From assembly GCA_964016875.1 (NCBI GenBank), contig OZ024721.1:13436109-13500108 (forward strand): a stretch of 64,000 nucleotides of DNA. The letters are read 5' to 3'. The DNA is from Fallopia convolvulus (Eukaryota > Streptophyta > Magnoliopsida > Caryophyllales > Polygonaceae). Positions 18,480 through 27,837 of this stretch are shown here, one piece after another. The number at the start of each line of letters is the position of its first letter. The first letter of the stretch is position 1. A program made the position numbers and the translations under genes. The notes beneath the pieces were generated by a model. That model saw only the letters and a program-made list of their open reading frames with translations, searched no databases and was not told where the DNA came from.

Positions 18480-19891
18480 TGATCGCTCGCCTCTCACGGT
18501 GTGCGAGGGTCTAGAGATACAATTTATAACCCGACCCCGTTGTAGTACGTGGTGGGTGTCGAACACTCGGGAAGTCTACTCGATCGATGTGCCTAGATAC
18601 TAGGAAGCTAGAAAGGAGAGCATAAAACAAAGGAAAACAAAGAAAACAGTCGGGACCGACACTGAGGTCACGTCGGGCCCGAGGTTGGCGACGAGAGGAA
18701 GTCGGGACCGACACTGGGTAAGTCGGGCCCGAGGTAGCTAGGGATGTCGAACTTCAAAGATTAAAAGTAGATCTTGGGCTTTTGGGTTCCTTCTCTAGTA
18801 GATTAAGGCTTATCCACCCCAATTCGAGCAATGAGTGATGATCGGACTAGGATCGAGTGCTTTCGCCCTCGTTCCAACCACTTCTACACATCGATCATTG
18901 GGGAAATCCCCTTCGAAGCAAGGTCTTGAGATTGACACATGTTCACTTTCGCTACTTTGCCAATCTCAAGCCTTGATTCCCGACTTTCGCAAGGAATTGT
19001 AGCTCTATGTAGAGTGGGTTCCTTAGATCAAACACTCAAGGCTATGGAATTGGGGTTTCTAGCCCAAACCTAGCTAGGGTTTTCCCCCATAACCCAAGAT
19101 CAAGGAGATCTACTCCATAAGGCAAGCAAAGAAAGCAAACAAATCAAAAGGGAAAGCAATCAACATCATCAATCTCAAAACAAAGCAAAGTTTCATTCAA
19201 AATCAAAAGCAATCCACAAATTCCAATCAAGGGTTTCCAAATCCATAAGATCAAAACAAAGCAAGGCTAATCTATCAACCAAACCTATCAATCTTCCTCT
19301 CCTTGGCCGATTCTCTCTCTTCTCCTTCTCCTCTCCTTCCTCCTTGCTCTCCAAGTATCCCCTTGAGAGTTTTTGAGGGTTTTGGTCCCTTGCCAAGTGT
19401 GGGAACCCCTTTCTTAGAAGACAAGAGGGCCTTTTATTAGATGAGGGGCAAAAGTGGAAGTTCACAATTTCGTGCCTTGGAGCCCAAGTAGTTCGGTGAC
19501 CGACTTGGACCGACACGGAGGACCTCGGGCCCGAGGTACTGTGCAACTCGGTCCGAGGTTGAAACTTCAAGTCGGGCCCGAGGTTGGTTGCAACTCGGTC
19601 CGAACCTCGTTCCACCTTCTTCTTGTTGGCTTTCCTCTTGTTCTTCTTCATGGCTTGCTTCCCTCTTTCCTCCTTTGCTCGGGCCTTGCTCCATGTCTCG
19701 ACCCTCCTTCAAATAGATCCTTGATTCATGCCGGATTACCTACAAAACACATAAAAGGTGCGTAGTCTCCGAATCTCATAGAAATACGGGAACTAAGCTA
19801 AAAAGGAACAAAACGCACAAGAAAAGGGGAAAAAGAAACATATTTACAAAGGAAATCACATATGAAAACACCACCAAATAGAGAGACATCA
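18480..19891 (-). repeat. LTR 3 (5' LTR of the complex)
   Basis: 1412 bp. It ends at 19891, followed directly by the target duplication ATACG (19892-19896). It differs from LTR 1 and LTR 2 at more places than they differ from each other, for example around 19110-19125 and the palindrome cassette at 19550-19610, where the motif is closer to its consensus. Confidence 0.92.
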
Positions 19892-19896
19892 ATACG
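19892..19896. repeat. Target-site duplication ATACG, right copy
   Basis: Partner of 1850-1854. Removing 1855-19896 reconnects an intron that ends in TCTATTAAG at 19920. Confidence 0.9.
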
Positions 19897-19920
19897 TTGA
19901 TTCTGTTTTTATCTATTAAG

Positions 19921-19975
19921 ATTATGCAAGCACTTGTGGAGCATTATAATTGCAAAGGATGGTTGCAACAAGTTC
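19921..19975 (+). pseudogene. VPS8-like exon fragment, downstream half
   Basis: After the acceptor TATTAAG the sequence reads IMQALVEHYNCKGWLQ. This is the direct continuation of the VPS8 segment that stops at 1801. Similarity is lost a few codons later, where the sequence passes without a gap into the response-regulator fragment. The junction of two unrelated genes inside about 40 bp marks a capture breakpoint. Confidence 0.7.
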
Positions 19976-19999
19976 ACTTGAGATTTATTGGTTACAATT

Positions 20000-20880
20000 A
20001 CAAATGTGATGCTAATGAAACTAGGAATTGATAGTAAGCATCTTCCTTTTGAGATTTATTGTTGTTTACTACCAAAAGCTATTCCGAAGAAAATTCTGGA
20101 GTTGATGGATGTTCCTGGACTTACAAGAGAAAATGTTGCTAGTCACCTTCAGGTATTATTACCATATTCCAATAAAAAATAAAATTTTGATGATGACTTT
20201 TGGATCCATTATTTAAGTACTCTGAGGGTTTTCCCAACTGCTAAATGCAGAAATACCGCCCGTGTCTAAGAAAGCTAATTGGTGAACCACATTATCTTGG
20301 AGGCATGACTAATTCTTTCATGAGCGCGCCAAACGCAGCCTTTCGGAGAATGACATCACTTGGAGGAATTGATCTCCAAACTCTCACTTCATATCAACCT
20401 TCACTTCCTACACTTCCCATAAACCCAGGCTTATCCATGCCACTTCACCAAGCAAACGCTTTTGGTTTCGAGTCCTCTATATCAAGGTTTTCGGAATTGC
20501 AGCACCTTCGACAGCTCAATAAGTCCAATAAGCAGAGTTATTTGCTTCATGGAAATTCAACTGCAATGGAGCCAAGACGATTGAGTAGCTTTTACCCATC
20601 CGCAGAGTCCTTGGAATTGATTCTTCCGCAGCCACTATCGTCCACTGGAGAACTTGTTGGGACATTACCGAGAAATGGCTTGACTGACAACAATCATGGA
20701 GCGCCTTATACTTCGGCTGCTCAACCTTACCTCATAACTGAAAGTAGCACCACAAGGGTTACCCGACACTTTGTTGAGAACTCAACAACCAAATCAAGAA
20801 AACCCCATAATTTCCAAATCGCCAGATCATCACAAGTACCACAACATACACTCAAGATCTTTTCTTCTCTTTTTTCTTAA
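20000..20880 (+). pseudogene. Type-B response regulator (ARR, GARP Myb-like) fragment
   Basis: The GARP/Myb-like DNA-binding domain of a cytokinin-signalling type-B ARR is seen as KLGID, then AIPKKILELMDVPGLTREN and VASHLQ up to a donor at 20153. The next exon starts at 20251 with KYRPCLRKLIGEPHYLGG and continues as a long open tail (SFMSAPNAAFRRMTSLGG ...) to a stop at 20878. Between GID and AIPKK lies a short insert, probably intron remains, where a normal gene has an intron. The receiver domain and N-terminal half of the Myb domain are missing, so this cannot act as a normal regulator. The stretch 20753-20880 no longer resembles the family. Confidence 0.75.
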
Positions 20881-21284
20881 CAATAAAATCAACCCACCAT
20901 TGACTTTTTGTTCAATTCTGTCTTACCTCTCCTGTTTTGTAGCACGCAAGAGAGCTATTGTGTCATGTAATTGAGTTCATAGCAAGTTTTGTAGCGCACA
21001 AGAGAGCTATTGTGTCAAAGAGTGTCTTGAGTCGGGTATTGGAGTACTTGATTTCAGAAAATAATGTATTACCAGATGATCCCATTGTGAAGAATGAATT
21101 GCAACAAAACAACTTAATTGCAACACGAAGCTACTCTCATTAAGGGTAAAAACAACTGAAGTGTAACTAAACAAACACACTAGTTTGATAACGAAAAAAA
21201 ACAAGGAAAACCATATATGCTAAAATAACATAAACACTAATGTAAAAGAACATAAACACTCTAAAACTAAAAACATCAAATGAT
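20881..21284. other. End of gene-fragment region, short direct repeat
   Basis: A copy of GTAGCACGCAAGAGAGCTAT at about 20939-20965 recurs with two changes at about 20990-21017. A short frame after it (SRVLEYLISENNVLPDDPIV) may be another captured exon that I cannot assign. I see no clear transposon terminus. Confidence 0.35.
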
Positions 21285-21632
21285 CTATTCAATTATAATT
21301 GGATTCTTCTCGCTAGCACCTTCATCTTCGTTCTCCACTGGCTCCATCCTGACTAAGCGGAAATCAGGTTGAGTCGGATTACCATTCATCTCCTCAGCAA
21401 AAATTCGCTCGAGCGTCTTGAAATAACCTAAGCGTCCAAGATGCCTGCCAACCTTCTTGATCCCAATTTCATTGCTTTGCATCAGTTCGCGCATAAATAG
21501 GCGAACCTCTTGCAAATCCCTTGAATGCTCCCTTGAAACCATGGCTGCTGTTTTTTTTAACGCCTTTGAATGTGTTGATAATGAAAGAAGAGTTAATCTG
21601 GTTGAGGCATAAATAGAGAGGGAGTTCAACAT
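21285..21632 (-). CDS. Small hypothetical protein, 115 aa
   Basis: Open frame from the ATG at 21632, with a second ATG at 21542. It is charged and helical (LQEVRLFMRELMQSNEIGIK, RHLGRLGYFKTLERIF). I do not recognise the family. It lies just outside the leftmost palindrome cluster of the Mutator-like region and may be a captured exon or accessory frame. No promoter or intron evidence. Confidence 0.3.
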   Translation of the reverse strand: MLNSLSIYASTRLTLLSLSTHSKALKKTAAMVSREHSRDLQEVRLFMRELMQSNEIGIKKVGRHLGRLGYFKTLERIFAEEMNGNPTQPDFRLVRMEPVENEDEGASEKNPIIIE

Positions 21633-21770
21633 TGGCGCTATATTTTCCCTCCATATAATTAGTTTCCCGAAATTAATCGTGGATCGAATCTCACAACTTC
21701 CATATCCTGCGTAGTAAGATATGGATGGAGATATGGCAGCGTTGGCGGTTATTTCTGTTCTAGATTTTGC

Positions 21771-21910
21771 GCTTCATGAAGCGCAACTTTACGCTTCATA
21801 AAGCGTTACTTTGCATGGAGTGTTCTTTTTTAATTGGCCCCCATTCGGGGTTTTGGCTTGCACATTTCAGCGCTTCATGAAGCGCTATGCTTCATTAAGC
21901 ATAGCGCTTC
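21771..21910. repeat. GCGCTTCATGAAGCGC palindrome cluster, left
   Basis: Perfect 16-bp palindrome at 21771-21786, variant at 21793-21808, 18-bp perfect palindrome at 21869-21886, variant at 21887-21902, and a partial copy after it. The same motif recurs at 23331-23412 and 27036-27140. Confidence 0.85.
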
Positions 21911-21924
21911 ACGACGCGAAGAAA

Positions 21925-22930
21925 TAGGGTTTAGGGTATTGGTAGGGTTAGGGTATAAGAGGTCTCTACATGGAAATTAGTGTTAAATGATAATGTTTTA
22001 TTTCCATTTTTAGCTTATTTAAATGGTAGGGTTAGTGTGACCTTTTGATCTTTAACTTCAAATTACGATTGTCATTATTAGTTAGGGTTAACAAATGTTA
22101 CATTTATTGCATAGGTTTTAGGGTTTTTTCACTTCAATTTAGGGTTTTGTCATTTTATTGTTAGTTAAATGATAATGTTTAAGGTCAAGATTTAGGATGG
22201 TAGTTATTTTGGTTGTATATATGATATGGTTATTACTTTGAGGTTTTGATCATTCCATGCAAATTAGGTTAGCGATTATTATTAGGCTTACTTGTTAGGG
22301 AATGGGTATATGGATATTTTGTATATATATGTGAGGATTAATATGTTAAATGGATGATGTAGGATCTTATATAATGGGTTCAGGTTTAGTGTGTATGGTT
22401 TAGGGTTTAGGGTTTATAATAAACATAAATCATATTGAAAACATTCAAATTGACAAAATTACTTAAACCCTAAACCCTAAAACAAACCATAAAACATAAC
22501 CTTATCATAAATTAGGAATTACTCGAAAGGATGTAGGGCAGTTATGGTAGAAGTTTGGGCTTTAGTAGTTATGGTCTAAAGTACCATATCACTAACCCTA
22601 TCCCTATACCTTAAACCCTAAACCTAATAAAATACTTGTAAAGATGACAGTTTAGTCCCTAAAAGGTTATTAAACCCTAAACCCTAACCATAAGCATTCA
22701 TCCTAAATACCCTAAACTCTAAACACTAAACCCTAAACCCTAAACCCTACCCTAACTATACCATAACCCTACCCTACCCTAAACAATATCCATAAACCCT
22801 AAACCCTACCCTACCTAAACCATAACCCTACCCTAAACCCTACACTAACTATACCCTAATCATACCCTAACCCTACCCTAAACCCTAAACCTTAAACGTA
22901 ACCTTATCAAAATTTATGGTACTAACCCAT
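21925..22930. repeat. Interstitial telomere-type repeats (TTTAGGG / CCCTAAA)
   Basis: Scattered TTTAGGG-strand copies at 21927-22135 and 22398-22415, then many CCCTAAA-strand copies with degenerate units at 22467-22485 and 22610-22900. The two strands face each other. Unit spacing is irregular, so this is an internal, degenerate array and not a chromosome end. No gene here. Confidence 0.75.
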
Positions 22931-23330
22931 ATCAAATGAAATTTCAAGAACCGGTACCTTTTTTATTTTTCCATTTTAATTTGAGCCCGGTTCGATTATA
23001 TAAAAGGTTTTTTAGGAATACCAAGGGTTCACATATTCAAATATACATGAAATCATATATTATATATCCAGAAAATTATTTAAATTACAATATGTTAGGA
23101 ACCGGTTATAATTTTATTTTTTGAACCCTAAAAATAGGTGAACCGGAATGTTTATTATAATTCCCAAGCAAACCGAGTCGAAAATGCATTAGGTCAAATA
23201 AAAATCCTTGTCTATATATATTGATAGCCAATGCGTCACACTTGGTCCAGGCACACGCGTTTGAGGAATAAGTCTACGGTTCGAAACGGGGGACGAGCGA
23301 AAGCCACCCTTTTTTTTCACATGGAATTTT
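22931..23330. other. AT-rich spacer, no gene seen
   Basis: Contains AACCGG-bearing segments (GGTTCGATTATATAAAAGG near 22988, AACCGGTTATAATTTT near 23099) that could be remains of a small element. Nothing codes. Confidence 0.3.
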
Positions 23331-23412
23331 GCGCATCATGATGCGTACCATTGCGCATCATGAAGCGTAAAATTGCGCTTCATGAAGCGTCTTTTTGCGC
23401 GTCATGAAGCGC
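23331..23412. repeat. Palindrome cluster downstream of the Mutator-like gene
   Basis: Four adjacent copies of the GCGC(T/A)TCATGA(A/T)GCG(C/T) palindrome (23331-23346, 23353-23368, 23375-23390, 23397-23412) at a regular 22-bp spacing, about 230 bp beyond the stop of the transposase gene. Confidence 0.85.
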
Positions 23413-23642
23413 AATAATTACCAGCCATTCTAGCTTCAAATTGCTACAAGTCTACAAGGTGAACTTGTCAAATTCATGCTATTTGTGAACTTGTGAAATT
23501 CTCAATTGTATGTTTTTTCGAAGCTATAACAATTCACTACACGTTATTGAAACTTGTTTAACTTTAGTTCCATGTAAAAATAAGTGTCTACAATGCATAA
23601 CATCAAAACATTCATAACAATATGTATCCAACATTAATAACT

Positions 23643-26600
23643 CTAACATCCTACATTTGGGCTTAAACCATTAGAAACACGAAGTTTGCGCCATGTTTCC
23701 ATCCGTTGTGTAAACGGATGGTCCCACCCCTTCACACTAGGGTCATGATTCCTTGTCCAATCCATCGGAGGAGGAGGAAGCGACGCGTCATCCTTCAACC
23801 ACACCTACAAAAAACAATATCTAACCATAAATATCAACAATTACACTTCAAATAAACATAATTAAGTCATCATTAATTATACTTACTGGTATAAAGTGGT
23901 TTCTTTGTCCCACAAGAGCTATGGCATAAATCTTTGTCGGAGGGCCCCCTACACCCATCATAGGTAAGCATGTGTGTGATCCATTCCACGACAACATCAC
24001 AAGAGCAACCTGGTGTAATGTGGCAAATATCAAACCACCAATGGGCATCTCGAGCCAATGTTGTCGCATGCACGGGCTATCCACATACGAAATACTCTGC
24101 AAAAGCTCATCGATAGTTGGCATGTTCCCTGCACGCTCATATATGACTCTGTTCCGCCTCAATTCAACAGATAGATCCTTTCGAACTCTATGGTATTGTC
24201 CCTCTTCATATCCCAAAACCTCTGCAAAGGATCTATAACCACAATGACCATCCGCCGCTACATCCCTAGCTCTCACAATGTAAGGAAACATGAAAGGGTT
24301 AACATTTTCAACACCAAAGTTCACCCCCAACCACACCACTTCTTTATTTTGAACTTGTGGATTCGTATCTACCATAATTTTCTTTTTGGCCTTGTTGGTT
24401 GAGCCCTTTGGCCTCCCACGCTTCTTTGCCGTCGACGGGATTTCTTTATTGCTCTCCTTTTCCTTCTCTTCTCTCTCCTTCAAATCATTGTCTTTCTTCT
24501 CCTGCTCATACTCACTCATCCTATGCTCAGGCAGAGTACTACTCCTCTTGGTTGAGCCCTTTGTAGACCCCTTTGGCCTTCCCTTTCGCCATGAAACAAG
24601 CATTGAATGTATCGGCTCAAGCAACGAAGAATCTTGGGGTATGACCATGTCTACAAATGACTCAGATATACCGTGCACCTAATCCTCTGACAATTCTCCT
24701 CTCTTATACATCTCAATCATCAACTCCATTCTAACTTGGTCAATTGAGAGGGATACATTGTCCTTTATGGGCATGCGTTGTGGATCGATGCCGTCCCATA
24801 CCACTTGATGCCAAAACGAGTGTATCTCACTTGGCATTATGGGCTGCTTGTTGACGATGGCATGAGCAATCCTATGAGGACAAGGAAGACCCATGCGCTC
24901 TCTCCACCAATAATCATCACACTCAGTCTCCATCTTTCCCTCAATCATCTTTTTGTGTAGGTTGTAGAACATATTCAACAACATCTTAATGCAGTGTGTT
25001 GACACTCTATAAAATAGACGAACAAATATCGCCCTCACTTCCTTAGGGACACCCTCCAACTCTGTTGGTAGCTTCGTACGTGCCATCTCAAGATCTCCCC
25101 GCAAACCACCAACTTGGGACACAATCTGATGGTGAATCCTTCCAATCACCGTGTTAAAGCCTCCTCGAGAACTGTCAAGTATCTTTTTAAGCACATGGTG
25201 CATGCCCTCCACCCTGTAATAAACATAATTTCACTTATTTTTCTTAAATATAAATTAATAAATCAAGGTACATATATAGGCCTAAACTTACCGATTCGTT
25301 GTTCTCGTCTGAAAGTGAAGACAATGCTCCGTCCATGCTCTTACTATCAACTGCTTGTAAGGCCCAAGCCATGACTTCTCAACATATGGCATGAGCTTTG
25401 GCCAACGCTCTTTCACTTTGAGAAACCTCTCCTCATATTTTGCCTCAGTTGATGACATAAATATGCCCCAACACCTAAGGGCAAATCTTTCTGCAGCCTT
25501 GAGGTCTTTTAGAATACAAAGAGCATACGCTTTAATGTTCATCTTCACGTGCACCCAACACAGTAGATGTTTTACTTCGTCCCCAAATACAGCGTCCTTT
25601 GCATTCATGATCGCCTTCTCTCGGTCTGTAACAATCGCATTTGGCATTGTCCCCAATTCTGCAAACAAACGCTTCAACTGTTTCAACACCCATGTATAAC
25701 TCTCGGTGTCTTCCTTAGAGATAAATGCAAAACCGATGTTGAATGATTTGTTAGTGCACGTGAATCCAACCATCTCTAGTAATGCCATGTCGTACCTGTC
25801 CAAGTATGACATGTTAATACAACTGTGAAAACAAAACAAAAGGATTAAATAACATATTCAAAGTTTAGAAAAGTGTACCTATTTGTCTTATATGTGCTGT
25901 CCATAATGACAACATATGGAAACAATCTCAGTAGATGCAACGAGATCGGGTGGACGAAGAACAAGATCTCTATATGATCTGAATTATCCATCCTCTTCGG
26001 AAAGAAACGATATTCGTTTCGTTGCAAGAAATGTAGCGCATATTGGGTTACCGTCATATTTCCACGGTCCTCGATTAGAAACTTTGCCCTCATATTTGAA
26101 ACTTGTTTCGTCGATGTCACATTACCTGGATATAGCGCCCTCAATTCCTCGACTATTCTCCTTGGAGGCACATATATGTAGCTCAAATTCCTAACCAACT
26201 CCTTCTGAGCTTCCGTCATTCGTCCCATAAATGAATAACCAAGTAAACTACTTGGGAGGTCATGGTTGTGAATTCCGCACCCAACAGTTAATGCCCATTT
26301 TCCCGTTGACTTGCTTCGAACCCCAACCAACTCAAACTTACAGTTGCACTTGCTCTGAAGTGTCCGTACACTTGGTGGTCTAACAATTGGGAGTACTTCA
26401 CCCTTCTTTCCAGATCTATATTTGCCATGCCTATGCAAGCCTGACCATTGTATTGTTTGATGTTTTTATTGTCAACATCATCATTCTTTCACGACCGACC
26501 TGCCTAGCCCAATTTAGCATGTCTTCTCTATTATCCCACACAATATCATTCTCAAAATCAACAGAAAAATCCTTCCTAGGTACCTACGTATATAATATCA

Positions 26601-26884
26601 CAACTTATCTTAATACATCGAACATGTATATTATGCAATAATAGTAACACATTATAAATTTCAATAAATGTTTTTTACACAACAACCGAAATCATGTATT
26701 ATCTTGAAAAATATATTATTGCTTCAACTAAATCGTAAATTACCTCTGATTCGACCATCTCGTTTTCAGACTCAACTTCCCCTTCTTCTTCAACACTCAT
26801 TGATGACTCTGATTCTTCTTCCTAGGAGTGCGATTCGTCTTCGGCTTCATACGATGAATCCAAAAATTCCGTTTCAGATGACAT
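23643..26884 (-). pseudogene. Mutator-like transposase fused to AT-hooks and an OTU cysteine protease
   Basis: Five exons on the minus strand with GT-AG edges: 26884-26744 (acidic N terminus), 26583-25879, 25796-25292, 25213-23887 and 23804-23643. Order of parts: FAR1/MuDR-type DNA-binding segment, DDE transposase with VVIMDSTYKTNRY and AIVTDREKAIMNA, the conserved CWVHVK motif, a SWIM-like zinc finger (CDDYWWRERMGLPCPHRIAHAI region), two AT-hook-like motifs (KGRPKGS, KRGRPKGS), then an OTU domain with catalytic DGHC (ADGHCGYRSFAE) and His (NHFIPV), and a final WLKDD exon. Breaks: TAG in exon 1 (26822-26824), a one-base frameshift near 26445 and an in-frame TAG at 24679-24681 between the SWIM and OTU parts. 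Transposase-OTU fusions are known in plant MULEs. This copy is inactive. Confidence 0.85.
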
Positions 26885-27035
26885 TGTTCAATATCGAATT
26901 TGTTAATCAAAAAAATTAGGTTTTGTGGATAGAAAAATTCTCGCTTTACGTGATTGATTATCGTCGACCGAATTAGGTTTGTTTTTCGTGTGCGACTGAA
27001 TAAAGGATCGCGCGGTTCTAACCGCCGCAAACCCT
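26885..27035. other. Presumed 5' leader of the Mutator-like gene
   Basis: Upstream of the ATG at 26884, between the first exon and the right palindrome cluster. No clear TATA box was identified. Confidence 0.3.
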
Positions 27036-27140
27036 ACGCATGATGAAGCGTCGCGCTTCATGACGCGCAAGGTTTGCGGGTATCCGGCCATTTGCCGTTT
27101 CGCCGCTGCGCTTCATGAAGCGCTGCGCTCCATGAAGGGC
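27036..27140. repeat. Palindrome cluster upstream of the Mutator-like gene
   Basis: Copies at 27036-27051, 27053-27068, 27108-27123 (perfect GCGCTTCATGAAGCGC) and an imperfect one at 27124-27140. With 23331-23412 they bracket the transposase gene at similar distances, as subterminal transposase-binding sites would. Confidence 0.85.
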
Positions 27141-27837
27141 AGCTTTCCTTGTGCGCCAGGATAAAAATTCCTGTGCACAAGGCATCAGCATTACTAAAGT
27201 CACCATATGAGAAAAATATTAATTTAATAATCTCTAAGTGTAGAGAATTATTACAAGACATAAGTTCTAGGTTAAATACAAGAAGTATGATCTTATAATG
27301 AGTCTATGATATTATATAGCATAAAGTTGACTTGTACGGAAAGAAATCATTTAGATATAGAAAAGATACTATCTTATAAACTACAAAATTATAATAATGG
27401 ACTATAAAAATGAAGTAGGATATTTATAAGCCATGATGATATTATAAGCCATGATTATATTTTATAAGCCATGATCATATTTTATAAGCTATGATCATAG
27501 ATATTTTACAAGTCATATAATGTGAAAAGAATTATAGAAATAAAATAAATAAGATTAATGTAATATATTAATTTTAGTACGTTACTTTATAAAGAAAATA
27601 GAAATTCCTAATTATGAAAACTTCCAAGAAAATGGATTATAAGTCTATTAGCTTCAATTAAGGAGAATTATATGTTTAAATAAAATTCAATGAAGGAGAT
27701 ATTATTAATAAAGTATGAAAAGATTTGGTTAAAACGCACAAATAATTAACCTAATTAGGCGTTTGGCAGCCGATCCTCAAAAATTAAGATTTTGTTAAGT
27801 ATATAAACTGTAAATTTACTTGCCCTCCGTCCTTCTC
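27141..27837. other. AT-rich region with short tandem repeat
   Basis: No gene. At about 27424-27515 a 24-bp unit (TTATAAGCCATGATCATATT) is repeated about four times with changes. Confidence 0.45.

Larger units (their letters stand above)
1855..19891 (-). mobile_element. Athila-family LTR retrotransposon complex, LTR-A-LTR-B-LTR
   Basis: Ty3/gypsy Athila-lineage complex read on the minus strand. Three direct LTRs (1855-3269, 11260-12676, 18480-19891; TG...CA) enclose internal region B (12677-18479, upstream in element sense) and A (3270-11259). Both internal regions start with a primer site complementary to tRNA-Asp and end with the polypurine tract AAGTATGGGGTATTT. A carries gag-protease and the Athila ORF but no RT or integrase. 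B carries gag-protease-RT-RNase H with a truncated integrase. Neither is autonomous. The target duplication ATACG flanks only the outermost LTRs, so this is one locus with an expanded structure. By eye the left and middle LTRs are more alike than either is to the right LTR. Confidence 0.92.

Noticed and set aside
478..20880. Functional host genes (chaperone, receptor kinase, VPS8, response regulator)
   Set aside because: Each is only one to a few exons, with missing starts and domains, frameshifts or fused junctions.
21925..22930. True telomere or chromosome end
   Set aside because: Units are degenerate, short and on both strands, and ordinary sequence follows on both sides.
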